Positions 1-6,260 are shown, counted from the stretch's first letter. The stretch: 7,882 nucleotides of DNA from Verrucomicrobiota bacterium (GCA_018239705.1 JAFEGS010000612.1:1-7882); one strand, 5' to 3'. The notes: generated from the letters alone by a model not told the origin. Program-made: numbers and translations.

Positions 1-2
1 GG

Positions 3-704
3 CTTTTTGGAAGCATTATTCTCTTGCTTGTTACCCTCCTGTCAGTTGGTTGCAATAGATCAAGTGATGATGTGTGGAATGATACGCGATCTGCCGGTCG
101 CCATGTGGCACGAGGCGTTAAGACACTGTGTGGTATCCATGGAGAGTCGCGACAGATTAACTCTGCAGATGAATTTGATGACCTATCAGAAGCTGGTGGG
201 TATGAGGAAGACTTTGATTTTATTGGCTTTGAAGCATCTCCCAATCCTCGTATTAACGAAGGCGAGCTGCTGGCGCAGCCAAAAGAGACGCCTGGAGAAC
301 AAGGAAGCTCTATCCCCGGGATCAATGCCTTCAAAAATCCTGCAAATCACCCAGAGCTTGCGTCAGTATTTACCAATGTCCATTTCGAGTATAACAGTAG
401 CCTCGTCAAAGGCGATGAAAACCTCGCTATTATTTCTCGAATTGGAAACTGGATGAAGAGCCATCCCAACGCCTACATCTTTGTCGAGGGTCATTGTGAT
501 AGCAGAGGACCTGCAGCCTACAACTTTGCCTTGGGAGCGAATCGTAGCAATGCTGTGCGCAACATGCTGATCAATGATGGCGTTGTCTATGACCGCATCT
601 TTACCATCTCCTACGGCAAAGAACAGCCTCTTGTAGATGGAGAAGGTGAAGAGATCTGGAAGATTAACCGTCGGGCTCAATTCAAGGTATATGAGAAAAA
701 CTGA
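3..704 (+). CDS. pal: Peptidoglycan-associated lipoprotein Pal (5' end outside window)
   Basis: An outer-membrane lipoprotein of the Tol-Pal complex, which ties the outer membrane to peptidoglycan and helps envelope constriction at division. The frame is open to the left edge: the first visible codons encode a hydrophobic signal-peptide core ending in a lipobox-like LLSVGC, with the lipidated Cys at 51-53. A TTG at 24 could serve as a start, but the hydrophobic stretch continues upstream of it, so the true start probably lies outside the window. After the Cys comes an acidic, probably unstructured linker of about 105 residues, longer than in E. coli Pal. The OmpA-like domain follows (about 366-704) with VEGHCDSRG and LGANRSNAVRNML. 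The Asp of GHCD and the Arg of GANR are the conserved pair that binds diaminopimelate in this family. The next gene overlaps it by 14 bases, so the two are probably co-transcribed, likely from a tolB operon to the left. Confidence 0.93.
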   Translation, partial: LFGSIILLLVTLLSVGCNRSSDDVWNDTRSAGRHVARGVKTLCGIHGESRQINSADEFDDLSEAGGYEEDFDFIGFEASPNPRINEGELLAQPKETPGEQGSSIPGINAFKNPANHPELASVFTNVHFEYNSSLVKGDENLAIISRIGNWMKSHPNAYIFVEGHCDSRGPAAYNFALGANRSNAVRNMLINDGVVYDRIFTISYGKEQPLVDGEGEEIWKINRRAQFKVYEKN

Positions 705-1326
705 TAAACTGCTGTGTCTCACTGTTTCAATCTTTTTTTTGACGGGGCTACCCCTATTTGCAGCAGACACAGCTCCCATCACCCGGAAAATCCAGAGCAT
801 TGACCATTCGCTGTCAAATCTTGATCAAGAGATTGCAACGCTGCAGCAAAAATCTCAAAATCAAGATCTTGTCCTCGACAGTATCCATAGAGAGGTCTCG
901 GGACTCCTCCAGGCAGTGAAGGAGTCTCAGTCAAAAGCTGAAAATAGCAATGGGACTCGTCTCAAAACTATAGAAAAAAATATTGAAAAGACCTTCAGCG
1001 ATCTCAAGCAGCTTAAAACCAGTCTCAACGACAATGTATCGCTTCTTGCCCAGCTCCAAAAAACAGCAAAAGAGCAGGAATCGCTTATTCAGCTACAAGC
1101 AGAGCAGATCAAAGACCTTGAGTCTGCCATGCGGCTTTTGGCCTCAGCCATACAGGGAAAACCCTCCAAGACAAAAGAGCTTAGCGATCAGCAATACCAG
1201 GTAAAGTCGGGAGACACTCTTGAAAAAATTGCAAAGGCTCATAAGACTACTGTAGAGGCTTTAAAAGCAAAAAATGGCCTCGAAAAGAACACGATCTTCC
1301 CCGGACAAACCCTCGAGCTTCCGTGA
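691..1326 (+). CDS. Secreted coiled-coil protein with C-terminal LysM domain
   Basis: A 211-residue exported protein that probably binds peptidoglycan. The ATG at 691 is chosen over the in-frame ATG at 637 because it begins a proper signal peptide (MRKTDK, then a hydrophobic run ending LFAAD, cleavage near residue 24 or 25). It also has AAGG 3 bases upstream and overlaps the pal stop. Residues about 30-155 are rich in heptad-like Leu, Ile, Gln and Lys and look like a long coiled coil. A Ser/Lys linker leads to one LysM domain at about 169-211, with YQVKSGDTLEKIA and a final PGQTLEL. No M23 peptidase or amidase domain is present, so it is unlikely to be an enzyme. Its place directly after pal matches a LysM gene downstream of pal in Chlamydia, and it occupies the slot of cpoB (ybgF) in E. 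coli. A role in Tol-Pal or septal peptidoglycan is inferred from context only. Confidence 0.88.
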   Translation: MRKTDKLLCLTVSIFFLTGLPLFAADTAPITRKIQSIDHSLSNLDQEIATLQQKSQNQDLVLDSIHREVSGLLQAVKESQSKAENSNGTRLKTIEKNIEKTFSDLKQLKTSLNDNVSLLAQLQKTAKEQESLIQLQAEQIKDLESAMRLLASAIQGKPSKTKELSDQQYQVKSGDTLEKIAKAHKTTVEALKAKNGLEKNTIFPGQTLELP

Positions 1327-1330
1327 ACGT

Positions 1331-2128
1331 ATGGAAACACTACATATTGGCGTGTTTGACTCAGGAGTTGGCGGACTCACCGTCCTCAAAGAGCTGAACC
1401 ATTTGCTTCCCAGTGCCTCCTACACCTATTTTGGTGACTGCGCCCGATGTCCCTACGGCAGTAAAAGCGCCTCTACTGTGATCCGCTACAGCCTTGAAAA
1501 TGCCCAATTTTTGCTTACACAGGGTGTCCAGGTGTTGGTCGTTGCATGCAATACAGCCTCTTCTGTCTCTTTAGATAGGCTAGAGCAGACGCTCAGCATT
1601 CCAGTTATCGGTACTATCAAGCCAACAATAGAAAAAATAGCTCAGGTAACAACAAAAAAACGCATCGGTGTTATTGCCACAAGAGGAACTGTGCGCTCTC
1701 AAGCATTCCAAAGAGAGATCGCGAAGAGGCTTCCCGAGGCGGAAGTTTTTGCTACAGCCTGCCCGCTCTTTGTCCCCTTGGTAGAAGAGAGGGTGACACA
1801 TCCCCTCATTATCAGGATGATTATTAAGGAATCTTTAGCTCCTTTAAAGAAAAAGGGGATAGATACACTGGTACTTGGCTGTACCCACTACCCGATACTA
1901 GAATCCTATATACGAGAAGAGATGGGGCCTGATATCGCGATCATTAACCCCGGAAAGGCCTGCGCTGAAGAGCTTCACGCGCTGAAAAGGGATTTGCCCA
2001 CTACAACAGCTCAGGAACATAGTGAGCAATACCGCTTCTTTGTTTCAGATGACCCAAAAAGGTTCAAATCAACCGGAGAGGCCTTTTTGGGCTTTGCTCT
2101 GAAACGAGTGTTACTTTGCTCCCTCTAG
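1331..2128 (+). CDS. murI: Glutamate racemase MurI
   Basis: Converts L-glutamate to D-glutamate in the cytoplasm for the second residue of the peptidoglycan stem peptide. The 265-residue length is typical. Visible family motifs are FDSGVGGLTVL (Asp10), GDCARCPYG (36-43), ACNTAS with catalytic Cys73, ATRGTVRS (117-123), and LGCTHYP with the second catalytic Cys184 and His186, so both acid/base cysteines are intact. The start at 1331 is preferred because the residues upstream of it in frame are a low-complexity extension lying inside the LysM gene, and MurI homologues begin just before GVFDSG. No clear Shine-Dalgarno sequence precedes it. The gap to the LysM stop is only 4 bases, suggesting translational coupling. 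Its last 18 bases overlap the 3' end of the convergent gene. Chlamydiaceae lack murI and are thought to use DapF for this step, so its presence points to an environmental chlamydia or another phylum. Confidence 0.96.
   Translation: METLHIGVFDSGVGGLTVLKELNHLLPSASYTYFGDCARCPYGSKSASTVIRYSLENAQFLLTQGVQVLVVACNTASSVSLDRLEQTLSIPVIGTIKPTIEKIAQVTTKKRIGVIATRGTVRSQAFQREIAKRLPEAEVFATACPLFVPLVEERVTHPLIIRMIIKESLAPLKKKGIDTLVLGCTHYPILESYIREEMGPDIAIINPGKACAEELHALKRDLPTTTAQEHSEQYRFFVSDDPKRFKSTGEAFLGFALKRVLLCSL
2053..2091. repeat. Perfect 10-bp inverted repeat in the murI 3' end
   Basis: CCCAAAAAGG at 2053-2062 is the exact reverse complement of CCTTTTTGGG at 2082-2091, with a 19-base loop between. Two further G-U pairs could form inside the stem. 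It lies in murI codons for the FVSDDPK to FLGF segment and also 20-58 bases beyond the stop codon of the convergent gene. No U-tract directly follows on either strand, so it is not a standard intrinsic terminator. It could be a weak terminator or RNA-end stabiliser for the leftward transcript, or chance. Confidence 0.45.
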
Positions 2129-3652
2129 AGCTAGTACCTGATTTGCCGGCATAATGGCCAAGGTAATTTTATCTGCAAGAGGGTGGAATCCCTCATGACA
2201 CAGTATATTGAGCCCCTTTAAGCAGAGCTTCAGCTCACTCATTGCCGATTCAATACCGAGGGTGAGATTGTGAAGCTTTGTTTTCTGTTCACTCTTTTCG
2301 AAACTCGGCTGCTTTTTAAGGTACTCAAGAAGCGTACCAACAACAGTAATTTTGTGGAGCATGCCGGCATTACTGCCTGTAATCTTATCTCCGTAAATTT
2401 TTGTAGTCATGGATTTCAGCCGAGCATCATGAATAGCCTTTTGGATATCTTCTGCAATAGGTATCTCTTTTGATGAGGTCTCCTGCATGAATGTCTGTAG
2501 CTGCAATTTGAATTCACTCACCTCGTTTTGAAGCTCATCCGCTATTCTCTGTACACCATTTTCAATGGCAGCGACTGAAACGAGCCCGCTTTCAATAAGC
2601 GCATGAATCTCACGCATTACATGTTCACAAATAGCCTTATTTTCATTCGCGGCCGGATTTGACCTGAGAACGAAGAGCCAAAAATCGAGATCTGCTTCCA
2701 GCCCCTGCTGTCCCCAGACTATAGGCACGTAGTCGTCCAGCTGGTTGAACTGTTTTTTTGCTCGTTGAAGGAAAAATTTGCTTGCTACCACTGTAAAGTG
2801 ATTTATTTCATCGGCAATAGTGGAAAAAATCATCTTATGCTTGTAATAACCGCCCTTTTTAATGAGGGCTCCAAGCACCTCTCTTGCCTCACTATAGTTT
2901 TTTAGACCTACCAGGCAGTCTGCCTTCATATCATCGAGTTGTGCTCTAATCTCAATAATCTTTGGCGTATCTTGATAGCCACTAAAGGTGAGTTTGCACG
3001 CTGCAATACTATTGAGCGCGTCGTCATACCTGCCACAGCCTGTCATAGCGACAATTTTTTTACGCTGAACTTCAAGATCTGGGGACTCCGGACATTGCTC
3101 TAACTTTTCCAATGCCTTGTCGTAGGCCCTTTCGATCATTAATCGATCAGCAAGCCCCTTGAGATAGTGCCTATCCTCCGGTTGCAGTTCTCCAATCAGA
3201 TGATAGAGATGCAAAATGGGCATTGTCTGTGGGGCGTTGCTCGTATTAAGACCATCGAGTGTTCTCAGCTCTCGCTTGCCCAGTTCACTCAATTGGGCAG
3301 TGACTGCTACTTGAACGGCCTGCACAGTAACTAAAGAGGAGGAGTGTGGCCCGAATAATCCACATTTAAGCAAAACGCCTATTTGCTCTACCACTCTTTC
3401 AAGAAAGGGAAGGTCTTCAATAGTGTCTGCGGCCTCTTTTTCAAGCCTGATGCACGCATTGGTAATTCGTTTAGCCTCTCCACCAACCTGCTGCAACCAG
3501 ACAATCTTTTGCCCAAGTGGTATGGGATTGCGTATGGCATCTTCTATCTTTTCAAACAGTTTCCCCTTACACTGTTTCAAAGACTCCACGGTGGTAATTT
3601 CTACGATATTATTGGGGGGAAGAACCATTCCATCTAGAGAAAGCAGGCTCAT
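2111..3652 (-). CDS. Uncharacterised 513-residue cytoplasmic helical protein
   Basis: I do not recognise this gene. The start at 3652 is well supported: AGGAG lies 5 bases upstream and a consensus promoter precedes it. The protein begins MSLLSLDGMVLPPNN and has no signal peptide or membrane segment. It is rich in Glu, Lys, Leu and Ala and appears mainly alpha-helical. Segments around residues 175-195 (AYDKALEKLEQCP), 205-225 (RYDDALNSIAACK) and 255-270 (KNYSEAREVLGALIKKG) resemble degenerate TPR or other helical-hairpin repeats, which would suggest protein binding. The C-terminal third (about 350-500) has long amphipathic helices. No enzyme motif is visible. In a chlamydia-like genome an orphan of this kind could be a lineage-specific structural or secreted protein, but nothing in the sequence proves secretion. 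It converges on murI, overlapping it by 18 bases, and diverges from metK. Confidence 0.85.
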   Translation of the reverse strand: MSLLSLDGMVLPPNNIVEITTVESLKQCKGKLFEKIEDAIRNPIPLGQKIVWLQQVGGEAKRITNACIRLEKEAADTIEDLPFLERVVEQIGVLLKCGLFGPHSSSLVTVQAVQVAVTAQLSELGKRELRTLDGLNTSNAPQTMPILHLYHLIGELQPEDRHYLKGLADRLMIERAYDKALEKLEQCPESPDLEVQRKKIVAMTGCGRYDDALNSIAACKLTFSGYQDTPKIIEIRAQLDDMKADCLVGLKNYSEAREVLGALIKKGGYYKHKMIFSTIADEINHFTVVASKFFLQRAKKQFNQLDDYVPIVWGQQGLEADLDFWLFVLRSNPAANENKAICEHVMREIHALIESGLVSVAAIENGVQRIADELQNEVSEFKLQLQTFMQETSSKEIPIAEDIQKAIHDARLKSMTTKIYGDKITGSNAGMLHKITVVGTLLEYLKKQPSFEKSEQKTKLHNLTLGIESAMSELKLCLKGLNILCHEGFHPLADKITLAIMPANQVLALEGAK

Positions 3653-3656
3653 AAAG

Positions 3657-3661
3657 ACTCC
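3657..3661 (-). promoter_or_regulatory. Ribosome binding site for the 513-residue protein
   Basis: On the minus strand AGGAG is followed by 5 bases and then the ATG at 3652. It is among the clearest Shine-Dalgarno sequences in the window and fixes the start. Confidence 0.8.
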
Positions 3662-3682
3662 TATTAATTAAATTAAAGCACG

Positions 3683-3711
3683 ATTATATGTAAGAAAACC
3701 AAAAATGTCAA
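3683..3711 (-). promoter_or_regulatory. Perfect-consensus sigma70-type promoter for the 513-residue gene
   Basis: On the minus strand TTGACA (3706-3711) is followed by exactly 17 bases and then TATAAT (3683-3688). Both hexamers match consensus at all six positions, with optimal spacing. The DNA upstream of the -35 (3712-3730) is A/T-rich with T- and A-runs, like an UP element. Transcription would start near 3676, giving a leader of about 24 bases that contains the AGGAG site. The chlamydial primary sigma factor (sigma66) tolerates this consensus. The -35 overlaps the ATG at 3705, which may be a relic start of metK. Confidence 0.8.
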
Positions 3712-3724
3712 ATAAAAATTATTT

Positions 3725-4810
3725 ATGTTATTCACATCAGAATCGGTTGCCTCTGGTCACCCAGACAAAGTTGCAGACCAAATTTCAGACGCTGTTCTCG
3801 ATGCATATTTGCGAAAAGATCCTCTCGCAAGGGTTGACTGTGAGGCTCTCGTCAGTAGCGATCTCATCGTGCTATCAGGGCAAATTTCAAGTAGTGCCAC
3901 AGTTGATTATGAGAGCATCATCAAAAAAACCATGCATACCATTGGCTACGAAACCGATCATACACGTTTTTTAATTAATATCACGCAGCAATCTCCCGAA
4001 ATTGCTCAAGCCGTAGATGCTAAGGGTGCAGGCGACCAGGGCATCATGTTTGGCTATGCCTGTGATGAAACACTGGAGTATATGCCCCTCCCAATTATGC
4101 TTGCCCATAGCCTCGTAGAAGCGTTGCGATCTGCCAGGATCAGCGGCCGGCTGCCCTTTTTGAGACCCGATGGCAAATCGCAGGTAACTGTAGAATATGG
4201 TAGCGATCTTCGCCCCATACGGATCGATACTGTGCTCCTCTCAGCTCATCATAGCGTTGATATTGAACTCGAAGAGCTGAGATCGCATTTGCTGCCACTC
4301 ATTCAAAAAACTCTTCCCGCACACCTTCTAGATGCAGCTACTCGCTACATCATTAACCCAGCAGGTCTCTTTTGTATTGGAGGGCTGACCTCCGATTCCG
4401 GGATCACCGGTCGCAAAATAATGGTCGACACCTACGGCTCTATGGCAAGACACGGTGGAGGCGCCTTCTCAGGTAAAGACCCTACAAAGGTCGATCGATC
4501 GGCAAGTTACATGGCACGCTACATCGCCAAAAATATCGTTGCTGCAAAATGTGCAAGGCGCTGCGAAGTACAGCTCGCCTATGCCATTGGCATGGCAGAA
4601 CCTATTGCAATCTCTCTCGAGACCTTCGGTACAAGCCGCTACACCACCCACGATCTCACTCAAAAAATCATTAACAAATACGATCTAACAGCTACCGGTA
4701 TCATCTCCCATCTCAATCTCCGGCGTCCCATCTATCTACAAACCGCCTATGGCGGCCATTTTGGAAGAGAGCGCAGCGATTTCACATGGGAAAACATTGA
4801 TAATCAATAG
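3725..4810 (+). CDS. metK: S-adenosylmethionine synthetase MetK
   Basis: Makes S-adenosylmethionine from methionine and ATP, releasing phosphate and diphosphate; cytoplasmic, usually a tetramer. All three family regions are present: LFTSESVASGHPDK at the N-terminus (ATP/Mg His12 and Asp14), GAGDQGIMFGYA (101-112), and GGGAFSGKDPTKVDRSA (244-260). Its 361 residues are somewhat short against about 384 in E. coli, from a trimmed N-terminus, a flexible loop about five residues shorter between QSPEI and GAGDQG, and a short C-terminus. Two oddities stand out. Gln53 replaces the Glu that contacts methionine in E. coli (Glu56 counting Met1). The ATG at 3725 lacks a Shine-Dalgarno sequence, and an ATG at 3705 in another frame spells MSNKNYL, which would join LFTSES perfectly if 5 bases were absent. 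I annotate 3725 because it is the only start giving an open frame. Chlamydiaceae lack metK. Confidence 0.93.
   Translation: MLFTSESVASGHPDKVADQISDAVLDAYLRKDPLARVDCEALVSSDLIVLSGQISSSATVDYESIIKKTMHTIGYETDHTRFLINITQQSPEIAQAVDAKGAGDQGIMFGYACDETLEYMPLPIMLAHSLVEALRSARISGRLPFLRPDGKSQVTVEYGSDLRPIRIDTVLLSAHHSVDIELEELRSHLLPLIQKTLPAHLLDAATRYIINPAGLFCIGGLTSDSGITGRKIMVDTYGSMARHGGGAFSGKDPTKVDRSASYMARYIAKNIVAAKCARRCEVQLAYAIGMAEPIAISLETFGTSRYTTHDLTQKIINKYDLTATGIISHLNLRRPIYLQTAYGGHFGRERSDFTWENIDNQ
4796..4808. repeat. 13-bp A/T-rich palindrome overlapping a predicted -35
   Basis: ATTGAT-A-ATCAAT is a perfect 6-bp inverted repeat around one central base. It covers the last codons of metK and the predicted -35 hexamer at 4797-4802. 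A dyad here is where a repressor operator would sit, but a short A/T-rich palindrome can also arise by chance. Confidence 0.3.
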
Positions 4811-4825
4811 ATTATACATTATAAC
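4797..4825 (+). promoter_or_regulatory. Predicted promoter for the 220-residue membrane protein
   Basis: TTGATA (4797-4802), a 17-base spacer and TATAAC (4820-4825) match consensus at five of six positions in each hexamer. Transcription would begin near 4832 and leave a leader of about 70 bases. A separate TATAAT at 4887-4892 has no good -35. If used, it would start transcription almost at the ATG (4901) and give a leaderless message. Confidence 0.5.
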
Positions 4826-4900
4826 ATGGGGGCTTAAAACAATTAAATTGCCAGTAAGTACTCGGGTAGGCAAAGTAGTGGATATTTATAATAGACTCTT

Positions 4901-5563
4901 ATGGCGCTCAAAAAGGCATACACAAACATACCTACTAAGGAGACAGGCTCTCTTGAAAACCAGGAAGAGGATGAAATCCCACCAAGCTTCCTGTTCCTCA
5001 GACTTCCCCTCTTCCAATGGAAAAGCTTTCTCATCTTCACCGGAGTGTCGCTAGCTCTGATCTTGCAGTGGTTTTTCACCTCAGATATTTTCAATATCCC
5101 GGAAGATGTAGCGCAATCTCAGCACCATTTTCAAAAGGCAAAAGAGGGCTATTTGGCCAACAGGAGCTATTGGGACGCCAAAGAGCAGCACTTCATCGAC
5201 TATATTCGATACGAGCTTGACCAGTCCAATGACCAAGAGCTTCTTGAGCGGCTGGAGGAGACGCCGGGCGAGATTTTGGTCGCCTATGTAACACAAAGAC
5301 TGCCCGCAGGCCTGCAGCGCTTAGAACATATCTCTATCTTCCTGCGAGAAGGATCTCCCTGCAGTCTCATTATTTCAAAGTATGAAACTGGGATCTGGCC
5401 ACTGAAAATTATGCTCTCTTTAGAGCTCGAAGTGAAGATTCAAGCAAGGCGCCTCTCCCTGGTTCCTTCACGGCTTCGAAGAGGGTCTCAAGATCTTGCC
5501 CTAGGACTATCTTGGGCCTACTTTGGACCGGAACTCGACACTATACGTCAATCTTGCAGCTGA
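4901..5563 (+). CDS. Uncharacterised single-pass membrane protein
   Basis: I do not recognise this 220-residue protein. It begins with a polar N-terminal tail of about 38 residues containing an acidic patch (ENQEEDE). A hydrophobic segment follows at about 41-60 (SFLIFTGVSLALILQWFF), then a soluble C-terminal region of about 155 residues. The part just after the membrane segment is rich in charged residues and helical (AQSQHHFQKAKEGYLANRSYWDAKEQ), with a LERLEETPGE stretch further on. The region from about 130 looks more mixed alpha/beta. No catalytic motif is visible. The ATG is the first in frame after a stop at 4892-4894, and no Shine-Dalgarno sequence precedes it. It follows metK by 90 bases and overlaps the 3' end of the convergent response regulator by 16 bases. 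The coding frame is convincing, but the function and membrane orientation are unknown. Confidence 0.75.
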   Translation: MALKKAYTNIPTKETGSLENQEEDEIPPSFLFLRLPLFQWKSFLIFTGVSLALILQWFFTSDIFNIPEDVAQSQHHFQKAKEGYLANRSYWDAKEQHFIDYIRYELDQSNDQELLERLEETPGEILVAYVTQRLPAGLQRLEHISIFLREGSPCSLIISKYETGIWPLKIMLSLELEVKIQARRLSLVPSRLRRGSQDLALGLSWAYFGPELDTIRQSCS

Positions 5564-6237
5564 AAGCGGTAGCCCACGCCTCGCACCGTCTCAATATGCT
5601 CAAAATGGGGTCCCATCTTCTTTCGAAGCGCTGCAATATGGACATCGATATTGCGATCAACTACAAAGAGATCATCGCTTTGCAGATCATCTAGAAGCTG
5701 GTTTCTGGTTAGTACCTTTCCCTTACTGAGCACAAGCCTGCGCAAAATCCCAAATTCAGAGAGCGTAAGCGGTATAGATTTTTCTCTCTTTTTGACCAGG
5801 TAATTTTCAAATTCGATGCGAAAGTCTCCGAAGGTCATATATCTCACCTCTTTCTCCTCCTCCTTACTGCGACGAAGGACCGCATTTACCCTCGAAAAGA
5901 GCACGCGGGGCGAAAAAGGCTTTGCAACATAGTCATCAGCTCCAAGCTCTAGCCCTAGTACCACATCTGTCTCTTCGCTCTTTGCTGATATCATGATAAT
6001 GGGGATATGTTTGAGCTGTGCATGGCTTTTCAGTTTTCGGCAGACATCAAGTCCATTTTGTCCCGGAAGCATAATATCTAAGACAACGATATCTGGTTTT
6101 TCGCGCTCCACTGCTTCATAGCCATTTAATCCGTCTGTAGCCGTGATCAGTTTGTATCCTGAAATCTCTGCCTGCAGCTTGATCAGGGCTGCTATATCTT
6201 CTTCATCTTCAATCAATAAAATTTTCGGTTTATGCAT
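5548..6237 (-). CDS. OmpR/PhoB-family DNA-binding response regulator
   Basis: A two-component transcription factor activated by phosphorylation from a histidine kinase. At 229 residues it has the usual length. The receiver domain (about 4-120) is complete: acidic pocket Glu10/Asp11 in IEDEED, phospho-acceptor Asp54 in VVLDIMLPG, switch Ser84 in MISAKS, and Lys106 in DYVAKPF. The C-terminal winged helix (about 130-227) has LTLSEFGIL, the recognition-helix segment VDRNIDVHIAALRKK and ETVRGVGYRF. It is therefore canonical, unlike chlamydial ChxR, which lacks key receiver residues. The start at 6237 is chosen over the longer frame beginning at 6429 because AGGAGA lies 7 bases upstream and homologues begin just before the ILLIEDE strand. 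No kinase gene is visible. It overlaps the 3' end of the convergent membrane-protein gene by 16 bases and shares a promoter region with the divergent transporter. Confidence 0.95.
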   Translation of the reverse strand: MHKPKILLIEDEEDIAALIKLQAEISGYKLITATDGLNGYEAVEREKPDIVVLDIMLPGQNGLDVCRKLKSHAQLKHIPIIMISAKSEETDVVLGLELGADDYVAKPFSPRVLFSRVNAVLRRSKEEEKEVRYMTFGDFRIEFENYLVKKREKSIPLTLSEFGILRRLVLSKGKVLTRNQLLDDLQSDDLFVVDRNIDVHIAALRKKMGPHFEHIETVRGVGYRFQLQD

Positions 6238-6244
6238 GAAGAGA

Positions 6245-6250
6245 TCTCCT
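6245..6250 (-). promoter_or_regulatory. Ribosome binding site fixing the response-regulator start
   Basis: AGGAGA on the minus strand is 7 bases before the ATG at 6237. It argues against the 64-residue N-terminal extension that the open frame would otherwise allow. Confidence 0.8.
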
Positions 6251-6260
6251 AATTTTTTCT

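Noticed and set aside
637..690. Longer start for the LysM protein at 637
   Set aside because: The extra 18 residues lie inside pal and would place charged residues ahead of an otherwise proper signal peptide beginning at 691.
363..800. 145-codon open frame on the minus strand opposite pal
   Set aside because: It is antisense to the conserved OmpA-like domain of pal, has no plausible ribosome site and shows no recognisable protein; a shadow frame.
1274..1330. Longer start for MurI at 1274
   Set aside because: The extension overlaps the LysM-coding region and has no homology-like content; MurI proteins begin just before GVFDSG, matching 1331.
3705..3974. 89-codon frame starting at 3705 as a separate gene
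   Set aside because: Beyond its first seven codons it is only the out-of-frame reading of metK; the start is better explained as a relic of the metK N-terminus.
4743..4755. CCGCC-TAT-GGCGG hairpin near the 3' end of metK as a terminator
   Set aside because: It is a 5-bp stem inside conserved coding sequence (AYGGHFGRE) more than 50 bases before the stop, with no real U-tract after it.
5489..5498. CAAGATCTTG palindrome near the end of the 220-residue gene
   Set aside because: A single 10-bp palindrome with no loop and no position relative to a promoter; not enough to call an operator or terminator.
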